From contig PCSF01000208.1 in NCBI GenBank assembly GCA_002771315.1, forward strand, positions 1-6,860: DNA of 6,860 bases. Reading direction: 5' to 3'. A program made the translations under genes and the position numbers. This DNA is from Desulfobacterales bacterium CG23_combo_of_CG06-09_8_20_14_all_52_9. GTDB taxonomy: Bacteria > Desulfobacterota > Desulfobacteria > Desulfobacterales > UBA2156. Within the stretch, counting starts at the first letter, position 1; the number at the start of each line of letters is the position of its first letter. The notes under the pieces are model-generated. The model was given only the letters and a program-made list of their open reading frames with translations. It searched no databases and was not told the origin of the DNA. Of this stretch, positions 1-6,750 are shown in pieces.

Positions 1-477
1 CTTTTTTCGATTACCCTGGGGTTGGTTCAAGACCTGAAAACTGCTGCCGGGATCCTGAACGCCTGTCGGGAACTGCTGGTTCCGGGTGCTATCCGGAGCC
101 TGGCGGATCGAACACTGGAAAGGCCCCTTAGCGTTGTTTATCAGGGCCGACTGCTCAACGATCCCCATCATCCCTATCAGGGGCGATACGAAGGGGATGA
201 AGACACCCGGCGAAAGCCAGCCTATCACAACGGCACAGGATGGACCTGGCTGTTTCCATCCTTTTGCGAAGCGTATGTCATGGTCTATCCGGAGACGGGA
301 AAAGCCGCTGCCGCAGCCTGGCTTTCAAGTGCCATGCTCCTGTTGAACGGGGGATGTGTCGGGCATATGCCGGAGATTGTGGACGGCGATTTCCCCCATG
401 CCCAGCGAGGATGCGATGCGCAGGCATGGGGGATCAGTGAATGGATTCGCGTCCGGGTAAAACTCAATGAGGGCTAA
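1..477 (+). CDS. Glycogen debranching enzyme (amylo-alpha-1,6-glucosidase), C-terminal part
   Basis: Reading frame 1 is open from the first base and ends at TAA 475-477, giving 158 visible residues; the true start is upstream of the window. The visible part is the end of the (alpha/alpha)6-barrel glucosidase domain of GDE_C-type debranching enzymes. The diagnostic run is AYHNGTGWTWLFPSFCEAY (about residues 77-95), followed by GHMPEIVDGDFPHAQRGCDAQAWGISEWIR near the C-terminus in blocks. The Glu of the PEIVDG motif (codon 373-375) is a strongly conserved acidic residue in this family and a candidate catalytic residue. The enzyme hydrolyses alpha-1,6 linked glucose at branch stubs left when phosphorylase stalls, releasing free glucose. 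It lies 98 bp upstream of glgP on the same strand, which fits the shared pathway. No clear terminator separates them, so read-through into the glg genes is possible. TTG 22 and other internal start codons are not true starts. I cannot say from this piece whether a separate transferase domain is present. Confidence 0.92.
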   Translation, partial: LFSITLGLVQDLKTAAGILNACRELLVPGAIRSLADRTLERPLSVVYQGRLLNDPHHPYQGRYEGDEDTRRKPAYHNGTGWTWLFPSFCEAYVMVYPETGKAAAAAWLSSAMLLLNGGCVGHMPEIVDGDFPHAQRGCDAQAWGISEWIRVRVKLNEG

Positions 478-506
478 TCCATGATATGATTTTTCCCTTT
501 TTAAGG

Positions 507-535
507 TTGTTTATCCGAAGCAGACATGATATACT
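507..535 (+). promoter_or_regulatory. Sigma70-type promoter with extended -10, upstream of glgP
   Basis: TTGTTT at 507-512 is a partial -35 (3 of 6 consensus positions). It is followed by exactly 17 bp and TATACT at 530-535 (5 of 6 of TATAAT). A TG at 527-528 gives an extended -10 (TGnTATACT), which can make up for a weak -35. Transcription would start near 542, giving a short leader of about 34 nt before GTG 576. The position, in the only sizeable gap ahead of glgP-glgA-glgB, suits the main promoter of the three-gene operon. This is a pattern match only. Confidence 0.6.
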
Positions 536-555
536 AACATTTTAAAATTTTGAAC

Positions 556-561
556 AGGAGG
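556..561 (+). promoter_or_regulatory. Shine-Dalgarno of glgP, unusually far from the start
   Basis: AGGAGG is a full-strength Shine-Dalgarno core. The first in-frame start, GTG 576, lies 14 nt downstream, which is longer than the usual 5-9 nt. The ATG at 562-564 directly abuts the core and opens only a five-codon frame (stop TGA 577-579). The frame used by glgP is closed upstream by TAA at 543-545, so no earlier start exists. A second in-frame start, ATG 591, lies 29 nt away, beyond the hairpin at 565-588. Confidence 0.75.
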
Positions 562-564
562 ATG

Positions 565-588
565 GAAATCTCACCGTGAACCGATTTC
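565..588 (+). promoter_or_regulatory. RNA hairpin spanning the glgP start region
   Basis: GAAATC (565-570) and GATTTC (583-588) are perfect 6-bp inverted arms around a 12-nt loop that contains GTG 576. Inside the loop, TCA 571-573 can also pair with TGA 577-579, leaving a three-base bulge. The hairpin begins 3 nt after the Shine-Dalgarno and ends 2 nt before the in-frame ATG 591. It would therefore hide GTG 576 and bring ATG 591 close to the Shine-Dalgarno. Six mostly AT pairs make it only modestly stable, so its role is an inference. Confidence 0.4.
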
Positions 589-3116
589 AAATGTTTCAAG
601 TTTTTCCCGCCATGCCGGAACCGCTGGCTTTTCTGGAAACACTTTCCCGAAACTTGTGGTGGTGCTGGCATCTGGATGCCATCGAACTTTTCCGTCGCAT
701 CGACCAGGGACTCTGGGGAAAGTCGAATCGAAATCCGATTGCCTTTTTTTCCCTGATATCCCAGGCCCGTTGGAACGAACTGGCCGAAGACGATGCATTC
801 ATGGCCCATATGGATCGGGTGAAAGATCAGTTCAACAAAGAGGTCGATTCAATTCTGCTAAACCATCGTGAACCCTATCATAAGGGAGAAACCATCGCCT
901 ATCTGTCGATGGAATTCGGAATCCATGAAAGCCTGCCGCTTTTTGCAGGGGGTCTTGGGGTACTGGCCGGGGATCACTTGAAGGCTGCTTCGGACCTTAA
1001 GGTTCCGCTCATCGGTGTGGGATTGCTTTACCAGGAAGGCTATTTCAGACAGTTTCTCGACCAGGGAGGATGGCAACAGGAAGAGTATCCGGCCATTGAG
1101 ATTTCGCATCTGCCCATCGAAAGGGTTCGGGGAAAAGACGGGGGAGAAATCCGAATCTCCGTGGTCGGGGCGGATCGCAAGATTTATGCGGCCGTATGGC
1201 AGATTCAGATCGGCCGCATCCCTTTGATTTTGTTGGATACGGATGTTCCGGAAAATTCACCGGAAATCCGGAAGACCACCGCCAGGTTGTATTCAAGTCA
1301 TTCAAATATCCGGCTGGCCCAGGAGGTGCTGTTGGGTTTCGGAGGCCTTAGGGCACTGGAAGCCATGGGTATCATTCCCACCGTGGTCCATATGAACGAA
1401 GGGCATGCCGCATTTGCCGGCATCGAGCATCTGCGCCAAATCATGACGCAGCATGGCGTGGATCTTGCTACCGCCATGGAAATCGGTGCCAGGACAGCGG
1501 TATTTACCACCCACACGCCGGTAGCCGCCGGCCATGATGAATTCCCGATTGAAGAGGTGAAGCCTTACATGATCCCCATGGAAGAGTCCCTGGGGGTCAA
1601 GGCAGAACAAATCGTTTCCTGGGGCCAGTCAGAACCTTCAGGCAAATTTTCCATGTTCGTTTTGGGCCTTCGCATGTCCATGTATAAAAACGGCGTCAGC
1701 GAACTCCATGGGCGTACGGCGCGGCGTATGTGGTCTCACGTCTGGCCGGGCTGGATCGTGGATGAAGTGCCCATCACCCACATCACCAACGGCGTGCATA
1801 TTCCTTCGTGGATCTCCATCGAAAACGCCATGCTTTTTGATCGGTACCTGGGTCCCGAATGGTACCTGAAAACCTGGAACAGCGACCGGTATCACCGTAT
1901 CGACGGTATCTATGACGACGAGCTCTGGCGTTCGCGGGAATTGAGCCGTAGCCGTCTGATCCGCTTTTGCAGAAACCGCGTGATCCAACAGCACATGCGC
2001 CGAAACGCCCCCAGATCCGTCATGGAACAAGCGGAGTCGGTTCTGGACGCCGATATTCTGACCATTGCCTTTGCCCGGCGCTTCACTGCATACAAGCGTG
2101 CGACCCTTCTTCTGAAAGACCCGGATCGGCTGGAAAAGATTTTAAACAATGATCGACATCCGGTCCAGCTCATCTTTTCGGGAAAGGCTCACCCCAAAGA
2201 TGATGAGGGGAAAAATTTCATCAAGGAACTGTTTCAGTTTGCACAGCGTCCCTCTGTTCGGAACCGCTTCGTATTCCTTGAGGATTATGACATTTATATC
2301 TCCAGACACCTCATTCAGGGTGCGGATGTATGGCTCAATAACCCCCGTCGTCCTTTGGAAGCCAGTGGGACCTCCGGTATGAAAGCGGCAGCCAACGGGG
2401 TTTTAAACGTCAGTATATTGGACGGCTGGTGGAACGAGGGGTATAGGCCGGAAAGAGGCTGGATCATCGGCCACGGAGAGGAATATACGGATCTCACTTA
2501 TCAGGATTCGGTGGAAAGCCGAGCCCTTTACAATTTGCTGGAGTATGAGGTGATCCCCTGTTTTTATGAACGAAAAAACGGAGAAGCACCCAAACGATGG
2601 ATCGGGATGATGAAGGAGTCCATGAAAATGGCCGTCTCAGATTTCTGCACCCATCGTATGGTGAACAAGTACGAGTCACAGTTTTATCTACCGGCTATGG
2701 ATAGCTCTCGGAGCTTGACGGTGGACGGATCCGAAAGAGCACGCCAGAAGGTCAAACAGCGAAACCGGCTCCAGGCCCTGTGGGGTCAAGTCCAGATCAA
2801 ACCTCCGGTCCGGAAATCCGGGACGCCTCTCAGAGTGGGGGAGAAACTCCAGGTGGTATGCGAGGTGAACCTGGGAGAGCTGACTCCGGAAGAGGTGGTC
2901 GTGGAGCTTTATTATGGCAATCTCAAGTCCACCGACCAGGTGGTTGGGGGAATGGGAGAGCCCATGCAGGTGGTTGAAAAACGAGACAATGGGGTGTATT
3001 ATTATCAATGTACCGTGGAGTGTAAGGAAACCGGGCGGTTCGGTTTTACAGCAAGGGCCTTTCCCAAAGGGGATAACCTCGAAAAATTCATGACCGGTCT
3101 CATCCGTTGGGCGTAG
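576..3116 (+). CDS. glgP: Alpha-glucan (glycogen/maltodextrin) phosphorylase, GT35
   Basis: This 846-residue protein phosphorolyses terminal alpha-1,4 glucosyl units of glycogen or maltodextrin to glucose-1-phosphate, using pyridoxal phosphate, in the cytoplasm. It belongs to the prokaryotic phosphorylase type with an N-terminal DUF3417-like region (about residues 10-115, with RNLWWCWHLDAIELFRR). The catalytic region follows: YLSMEFGIHESLPLFAGGLG (from about 109), HMNEGHAAF (272-280), TTHTPVAAGHD (311-321) and RRFTAYKR (501-508). The PLP-site block EASGTSGMKAAANG has its Schiff-base lysine at K603. About 140 C-terminal residues form a beta-rich tail often seen in this type and ending in IRWA. 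The length is normal for the subfamily (about 820-860). The start is taken as GTG 576, the first in-frame start after the AGGAGG at 556; ATG 591 (841 residues) is a real alternative because of the hairpin at 565-588. The gene is followed after 25 bp by glgA, so it is probably first in the operon. No frameshift or missing key residue is seen. Confidence 0.96.
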   Translation: MNRFQMFQVFPAMPEPLAFLETLSRNLWWCWHLDAIELFRRIDQGLWGKSNRNPIAFFSLISQARWNELAEDDAFMAHMDRVKDQFNKEVDSILLNHREPYHKGETIAYLSMEFGIHESLPLFAGGLGVLAGDHLKAASDLKVPLIGVGLLYQEGYFRQFLDQGGWQQEEYPAIEISHLPIERVRGKDGGEIRISVVGADRKIYAAVWQIQIGRIPLILLDTDVPENSPEIRKTTARLYSSHSNIRLAQEVLLGFGGLRALEAMGIIPTVVHMNEGHAAFAGIEHLRQIMTQHGVDLATAMEIGARTAVFTTHTPVAAGHDEFPIEEVKPYMIPMEESLGVKAEQIVSWGQSEPSGKFSMFVLGLRMSMYKNGVSELHGRTARRMWSHVWPGWIVDEVPITHITNGVHIPSWISIENAMLFDRYLGPEWYLKTWNSDRYHRIDGIYDDELWRSRELSRSRLIRFCRNRVIQQHMRRNAPRSVMEQAESVLDADILTIAFARRFTAYKRATLLLKDPDRLEKILNNDRHPVQLIFSGKAHPKDDEGKNFIKELFQFAQRPSVRNRFVFLEDYDIYISRHLIQGADVWLNNPRRPLEASGTSGMKAAANGVLNVSILDGWWNEGYRPERGWIIGHGEEYTDLTYQDSVESRALYNLLEYEVIPCFYERKNGEAPKRWIGMMKESMKMAVSDFCTHRMVNKYESQFYLPAMDSSRSLTVDGSERARQKVKQRNRLQALWGQVQIKPPVRKSGTPLRVGEKLQVVCEVNLGELTPEEVVVELYYGNLKSTDQVVGGMGEPMQVVEKRDNGVYYYQCTVECKETGRFGFTARAFPKGDNLEKFMTGLIRWA

Positions 3117-3130
3117 TCGATAGCCTGAAT

Positions 3131-3134
3131 AGGA
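3131..3134 (+). promoter_or_regulatory. Shine-Dalgarno deciding the glgA start
   Basis: AGGA at 3131-3134 lies 7 nt before ATG 3142, a good spacing. The upstream in-frame TTG 3136 is only 1 nt from it and so is an unlikely start. This favours the 504-residue form of GlgA. Confidence 0.65.
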
Positions 3135-3141
3135 ATTGCAG

Positions 3142-4656
3142 ATGACTCCTAAAAACCCCAGGGTCCTCATCGTCACCCCGGAGGTTACTTATCTTCCCGA
3201 TCGGATGGGGGACCTTTCCAACTGCTTGACCGCCAAGGCGGGAGGGCTTGCTGATGTGTCGGCTGCCCTCATCAGCGCGCTTTTCCAAGAGGGTGCCGAT
3301 GTCCACGTGGCACTTCCGAATTATCGCTCTCTGTTCAAGGATCGCCTGGCGCCTTTTTTACAGGAGGAGCAGCGGGCGATTCGAAGGATCATGCCCGATG
3401 ACCGTGTTCATCTCGCAGAGGATCGGGCTTTTTTTTACCTGGACCAGGTCTATTCCGGTTACGGGCAGGAAAACACCAAACTCTCTCTGGCGTTCCAAAG
3501 AGAGGTCATCAACAACGTTGTTCCCCGAGTGGAGCCCGACCTGATTCACTGCAACGACTGGATGACCGGGCTGATCCCCCCCATGGCCCGGCAGATGGGG
3601 ATTCCCTGCCTGTTTACCATCCACAACGTTCATACGGTTAAAAGCACGCTGGCGCATATCGAGGATCGCGGGATCGATGCGGCGTATTTCTGGAAGCATT
3701 TGTATTTCGAGCATCAGCCCCATAACTACGAAAGTGCACGCGAAAACAACCGGGTGGACTTCCTCGCAACCGGCGTATTTGCTGCCCATTTCGTGAATGT
3801 GGTCAGCCCGTCGTTTCTCCGGGAAATTGTAGAGGGAAGGCACGCGTTTGTATCCAATGCTCTGCGTGCCGAGTTGACCAATAAGTATCACGCCGGATGT
3901 GCAGTAGGCATTTTAAATGCGCCGGATCCGGCCTTCAACCCCAAGGCCGATCCCTACCTGGTCAAAACCTATACTCCCAAAGACTGCATCACCGGAAAGA
4001 AGAAAAACAAAACGGCATTACAGAAGATGCTGGGACTCATCGAGGATGAAAACGCCCCGCTGTTTTTCTGGCCCTCCCGGCTGGACCCCATTCAAAAAGG
4101 GTGCCAACTCCTGGCGGACATTTTTTACCATGTGATCTCGAAATACTGGGAAAAGAACCTGGAGATCTTTTTCGTGGCCAACGGAGACTACCAGCAGGTG
4201 TTCAGAGGGATTACGGCATTCCATGGGTTAGAGCGGCGGGTTTCGGTCTGTGATTTTTCCGAGCGCCTGGAACATCTGGGTTATGCGGCTTCGGACTTCA
4301 TCCTGATGCCGTCCCTGTTTGAACCCTGCGGACTCCCCCAGATGATCGCTCCCATCTACGGTTCTCTGCCCGTAGCCCACAAGACCGGCGGAATTCGGGA
4401 TACACTGATTCATCTGAACCCGGAGCAGAGCACCGGAAACGGCTTTCTGTTCGAAACCTATGATGCCAATGGATTGTTCTGGGCCATCGATCAGGCCATG
4501 AATTTCTTTGTCATGGATACACGCCAAAAGAAAAAGCAATTGCAAAGAATCATGAAGGAGAGCGCCGAGACATTTACCCATGCGGAAAGCGCCCGTCAAT
4601 ACATCGCTCTTTATGAAAAGATGCTCCAACGTCCCCTGATCAACCCGTACGAGTAA
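3142..4656 (+). CDS. glgA: Glycogen synthase (glycogen/starch synthase type, GT5)
   Basis: This protein of 504 residues (start ATG 3142) transfers glucose from a nucleotide sugar, ADP-glucose in this family, to the non-reducing end of an alpha-1,4-glucan. It has the two-domain GT-B fold. The N-terminal GT5 domain (about 6-260) carries KAGGLADV with K32 (counterpart of E. coli K15), HCNDW with D139 and TIHN with H161-N162. The C-terminal domain (about 295-470) carries SRLDPIQKG with R313 and K319, and FEPCGL with E394, the conserved active-site Glu. All main catalytic and phosphate-binding residues are therefore present. Odd points are a 12-residue longer segment between the first beta strand and KxGGL (about 15-31) compared with E. 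coli GlgA, NAPD (259-262) where the usual form is NGxD, and one extra residue in the SRL..QKG loop. These suggest a separate subfamily rather than damage. It sits between glgP (25 bp) and glgB (0 bp). Donor specificity (ADP- versus UDP-glucose) cannot be settled from sequence by eye. Confidence 0.93.
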   Translation: MTPKNPRVLIVTPEVTYLPDRMGDLSNCLTAKAGGLADVSAALISALFQEGADVHVALPNYRSLFKDRLAPFLQEEQRAIRRIMPDDRVHLAEDRAFFYLDQVYSGYGQENTKLSLAFQREVINNVVPRVEPDLIHCNDWMTGLIPPMARQMGIPCLFTIHNVHTVKSTLAHIEDRGIDAAYFWKHLYFEHQPHNYESARENNRVDFLATGVFAAHFVNVVSPSFLREIVEGRHAFVSNALRAELTNKYHAGCAVGILNAPDPAFNPKADPYLVKTYTPKDCITGKKKNKTALQKMLGLIEDENAPLFFWPSRLDPIQKGCQLLADIFYHVISKYWEKNLEIFFVANGDYQQVFRGITAFHGLERRVSVCDFSERLEHLGYAASDFILMPSLFEPCGLPQMIAPIYGSLPVAHKTGGIRDTLIHLNPEQSTGNGFLFETYDANGLFWAIDQAMNFFVMDTRQKKKQLQRIMKESAETFTHAESARQYIALYEKMLQRPLINPYE

Positions 4657-6657
4657 ATGAAAGAGCCTCAAAGCGCCCTGCTGAAAAAAGATCCTTACTT
4701 AAAGCCCTTCGAGGAACACTTAAGAAAGCGCAGCGCAGCCGTTCTTCAGAAAGAAATCGAGCTCACCCAGAAAAAATCGCTTCTGATCGATTTTGCCTCC
4801 GGGCATGAATATTTTGGGCTGCATTTCAGAAAAGGAGAGTGGATTTTTAGGGAGTGGGCGCCCCATGCCGAGGCGGTCTATCTTATCGGGGATTTAACCG
4901 GCTGGTCTGAAAATCTGGAGTTTGCCCTAAAGCGCATCCATCCGGACGGCCACTGGGAAATCCGGATGCCGGCCGATCTCCTGAATCACGGAAGCCTCTA
5001 TCGTCTTCGCATGCACTGGCCCGGTGGGAGCGGGGATCGTATTCCAGCCTATGTTCGCCGCGTGATTCAGGACCCCGTGACATTGATCTTCAATGCCCAG
5101 GTCTGGAGGCCCGATTCGCCATATTCATGGCGGCATCCTGATTTTTCAGCCCCGTCCGAGCCGTTCTTGATATACGAGGCCCATGTGGGGATGGCCCAGG
5201 AGGAGGAGCGGATCGGGACCTATGTGGAGTTTACCGAGAAAGTGATCCCGCGGATTGTCAGGGCAGGTTACAATGCCATCCAGCTCATGGCTATTCCCGA
5301 GCACCCCTATTATGCCTCATTCGGCTACCAGGTTTCGAGTTTTTTCGCCCCTTCTTCTCGGTTTGGAACCCCGGAGGACTTGAAACACCTCATCGATATG
5401 GCCCACGGCCAGGGGTTGACGGTGCTTATGGATCTTGTTCATTCCCATGCGGCGTCCAATGAAGTGGAAGGCTTAAGCTGTTTCGATGGAACGGAATATC
5501 AATATTTTCACCAGGGTCCCCATGGGGTTCATCCGGCATGGGGGTCCCGTTGTTTCGACTACGGCAAACCCCAGGTTCTCCATTTCCTTCTTTCCAATTG
5601 CCGGTATTGGCTCGATGAGTTCCGGGTGGACGGATTCCGATTCGACGGGGTCACCAGCATGCTCTATCTGCACCACGGTATGGCGAAAGACTTCACTTCC
5701 TATGCGGACTACTTCGATGACTCGGTGGATGAAGATGCCTTGACCTATCTGACCCTGGCCAACAAGGTGATCCATGAGGTTCGGCCCCAGGCAATTACCA
5801 TTGCGGAGGATGTCTCGGGAATGCCGGGCCTGGCTGCACCCATTGAAGAGGGGGGCTATGGGTTCGATTTCCGATTTGCCATGGGGGTTCCGGATCTGTG
5901 GATCCGGCTTACCAAGGACTTGCCAGATGAAGCATGGCCCATGGGGCGCCTCTGGTATGAATTGAACAACCGGCGGCCCGAAGAAAAAACCATCAGCTAT
6001 GCCGAATCCCACGATCAAGCCCTGGTGGGAGACCAGACCTTACTTTTTCGTCTTATCGGTTCGGCTATTTATGAACACATGCGTGTCGATGACAACCACC
6101 TATCCGTAGACCGGGGGGTGGCACTGCACAAAATGATCCGGCTCATCACACTCGCGACCGCAGGAGACGGTTACCTCAATTTCATGGGAAATGAGTTCGG
6201 GCATCCCGAGTGGATCGATTTTCCTCGGGAAGGAAACGTCTGGTCGTTTAGGTTTGCAAGAAGGCAATGGCGCCTGGCCGACGACCCGGGTCTGAAATAC
6301 CATCAGCTTGGGAAATTTGATCGAGATATGGTTCAACTGGCTAAAAGGATGCGTTTTTTTGGATCGCAATCCATCAGGCTTCTTAAGGAACATGACCATG
6401 AAAAGATCCTCATTTTCATGCGGAAAAATTTATTGTTTTGCTTTAATTTTAACTATTTAAATTCCTATTATAATTATAGATTTTATGCTCCAATCGGAAA
6501 ATATAAAATGATACTTGACAGCGATGCCGCCTGTTTCGGCGGACACGGACGCCTGACACCGGACCAGATACATGTCACCACGGAGAGCCGGACCGGTGGA
6601 GTATTGAGCCTCTATCTTCCCTCCCGGACGGCCATAGTATTGCAGAAGGAAGCGTAA
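4657..6657 (+). CDS. glgB: 1,4-alpha-glucan branching enzyme, eukaryotic-like (GH13_8 type)
   Basis: This 666-residue enzyme cuts an alpha-1,4 chain and rejoins it by an alpha-1,6 bond to make branches. Domains in order are an N-terminal helical segment with DPYLKPF (about 12-18), a CBM48-like region (about 50-145, with FREWAPHAEAVYLIGDLTGW), the GH13 (beta/alpha)8 barrel (about 170-560), and an all-beta C-terminal domain (about 575-666, with DSDAACFGGHGR). The catalytic triad is visible: nucleophile D330 in GFRFDGVTSML, acid/base E384 in TIAEDVSGMP, and D453 in ESHDQALVGD. Blocks such as YASFGYQVSSFFAPSSR and LNFMGNEFGHPEWIDFPR match human/yeast GBE1 far better than E. coli-type GlgB (GH13_9), from my memory of those proteins. 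ATG 4657 follows directly on the glgA stop (TAAATG) and has no good Shine-Dalgarno, so translation is probably coupled to glgA. The conserved DPYLKP near the N-terminus supports this start. The codons for residues 589-618 are unusually AT-rich. Confidence 0.95.
   Translation: MKEPQSALLKKDPYLKPFEEHLRKRSAAVLQKEIELTQKKSLLIDFASGHEYFGLHFRKGEWIFREWAPHAEAVYLIGDLTGWSENLEFALKRIHPDGHWEIRMPADLLNHGSLYRLRMHWPGGSGDRIPAYVRRVIQDPVTLIFNAQVWRPDSPYSWRHPDFSAPSEPFLIYEAHVGMAQEEERIGTYVEFTEKVIPRIVRAGYNAIQLMAIPEHPYYASFGYQVSSFFAPSSRFGTPEDLKHLIDMAHGQGLTVLMDLVHSHAASNEVEGLSCFDGTEYQYFHQGPHGVHPAWGSRCFDYGKPQVLHFLLSNCRYWLDEFRVDGFRFDGVTSMLYLHHGMAKDFTSYADYFDDSVDEDALTYLTLANKVIHEVRPQAITIAEDVSGMPGLAAPIEEGGYGFDFRFAMGVPDLWIRLTKDLPDEAWPMGRLWYELNNRRPEEKTISYAESHDQALVGDQTLLFRLIGSAIYEHMRVDDNHLSVDRGVALHKMIRLITLATAGDGYLNFMGNEFGHPEWIDFPREGNVWSFRFARRQWRLADDPGLKYHQLGKFDRDMVQLAKRMRFFGSQSIRLLKEHDHEKILIFMRKNLLFCFNFNYLNSYYNYRFYAPIGKYKMILDSDAACFGGHGRLTPDQIHVTTESRTGGVLSLYLPSRTAIVLQKEA
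6421..6510 (+). other. AT-rich pocket inside the 3' part of glgB
   Basis: By my count only 18 of these 90 bases are G or C (10 of 60 in 6421-6480), while the surrounding gene is near 50 percent. It encodes residues about 589-618 of GlgB, rich in Phe, Asn, Tyr and Lys. Third codon positions are also mostly A or T, so amino-acid content alone does not explain it. The protein stays alignable with GBE1 across this part, so it is not an insertion that breaks the gene. Confidence 0.6.
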
Positions 6658-6750
6658 ACCCTGCAGTTGCATAAAAAACATGACAGGGTATAGAAAAAAA
6701 TAATGATAACAGGGCATTTGAATACGTTTAGGCATTGTTCGCGAATAAAC
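6658..6750. other. AT-rich spacer after glgB, no gene recognised
   Basis: This stretch between the glgB stop and the repeat contains only very short or unsupported frames. A weak imperfect stem (CCCTG 6659-6663 with CAGGG 6684-6688) lacks a T-run on the + side, so no convincing intrinsic terminator for the operon is seen. An 8-bp palindrome TTCGCGAA lies at 6738-6745. Confidence 0.6.

Noticed and set aside
562..579. Five-codon frame ATG...TGA overlapping GTG 576
   Set aside because: Its ATG touches the AGGAGG with no spacing, so efficient initiation is unlikely; it is probably chance.
3136..3138. TTG as the start of glgA
   Set aside because: It is only 1 nt from the AGGA, while ATG 3142 has 7-nt spacing and is a better codon.
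2688..3176. 162-codon open frame on the minus strand across the glgP-glgA gap
   Set aside because: It is antisense to the glgP tail and the glgA start, with no recognisable product and no convincing ribosome site.
3358..3891. 177-codon open frame on the minus strand
   Set aside because: It lies wholly inside glgA in the opposite direction, shows no recognisable domain, and glgA has clear catalytic motifs; it is a shadow frame.
5473..6018. 181-codon open frame on the minus strand
   Set aside because: It is antisense to the conserved GH13 core of glgB and has no family signal of its own.
6469..6474. Perfect TATAAT inside glgB
   Set aside because: It lies in the AT-rich pocket with no -35 at a fitting distance, so it is expected by chance.
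6659..6688. Stem-loop as a terminator for the glg operon
   Set aside because: Only 5 outer and 3 inner pairs form, with mismatches, and A-rich rather than T-rich sequence follows; it does not fit an intrinsic terminator on + and is poor on -.
6667..6694. Promoter-like TTGCAT, 16 bp, TATAGA after glgB
   Set aside because: Both boxes are weak and the AT-rich context makes chance matches likely; no downstream gene is visible.
6738..6745. TTCGCGAA palindrome as an operator
   Set aside because: It is only 8 bp, a single copy, and not placed next to any promoter or gene start in view.
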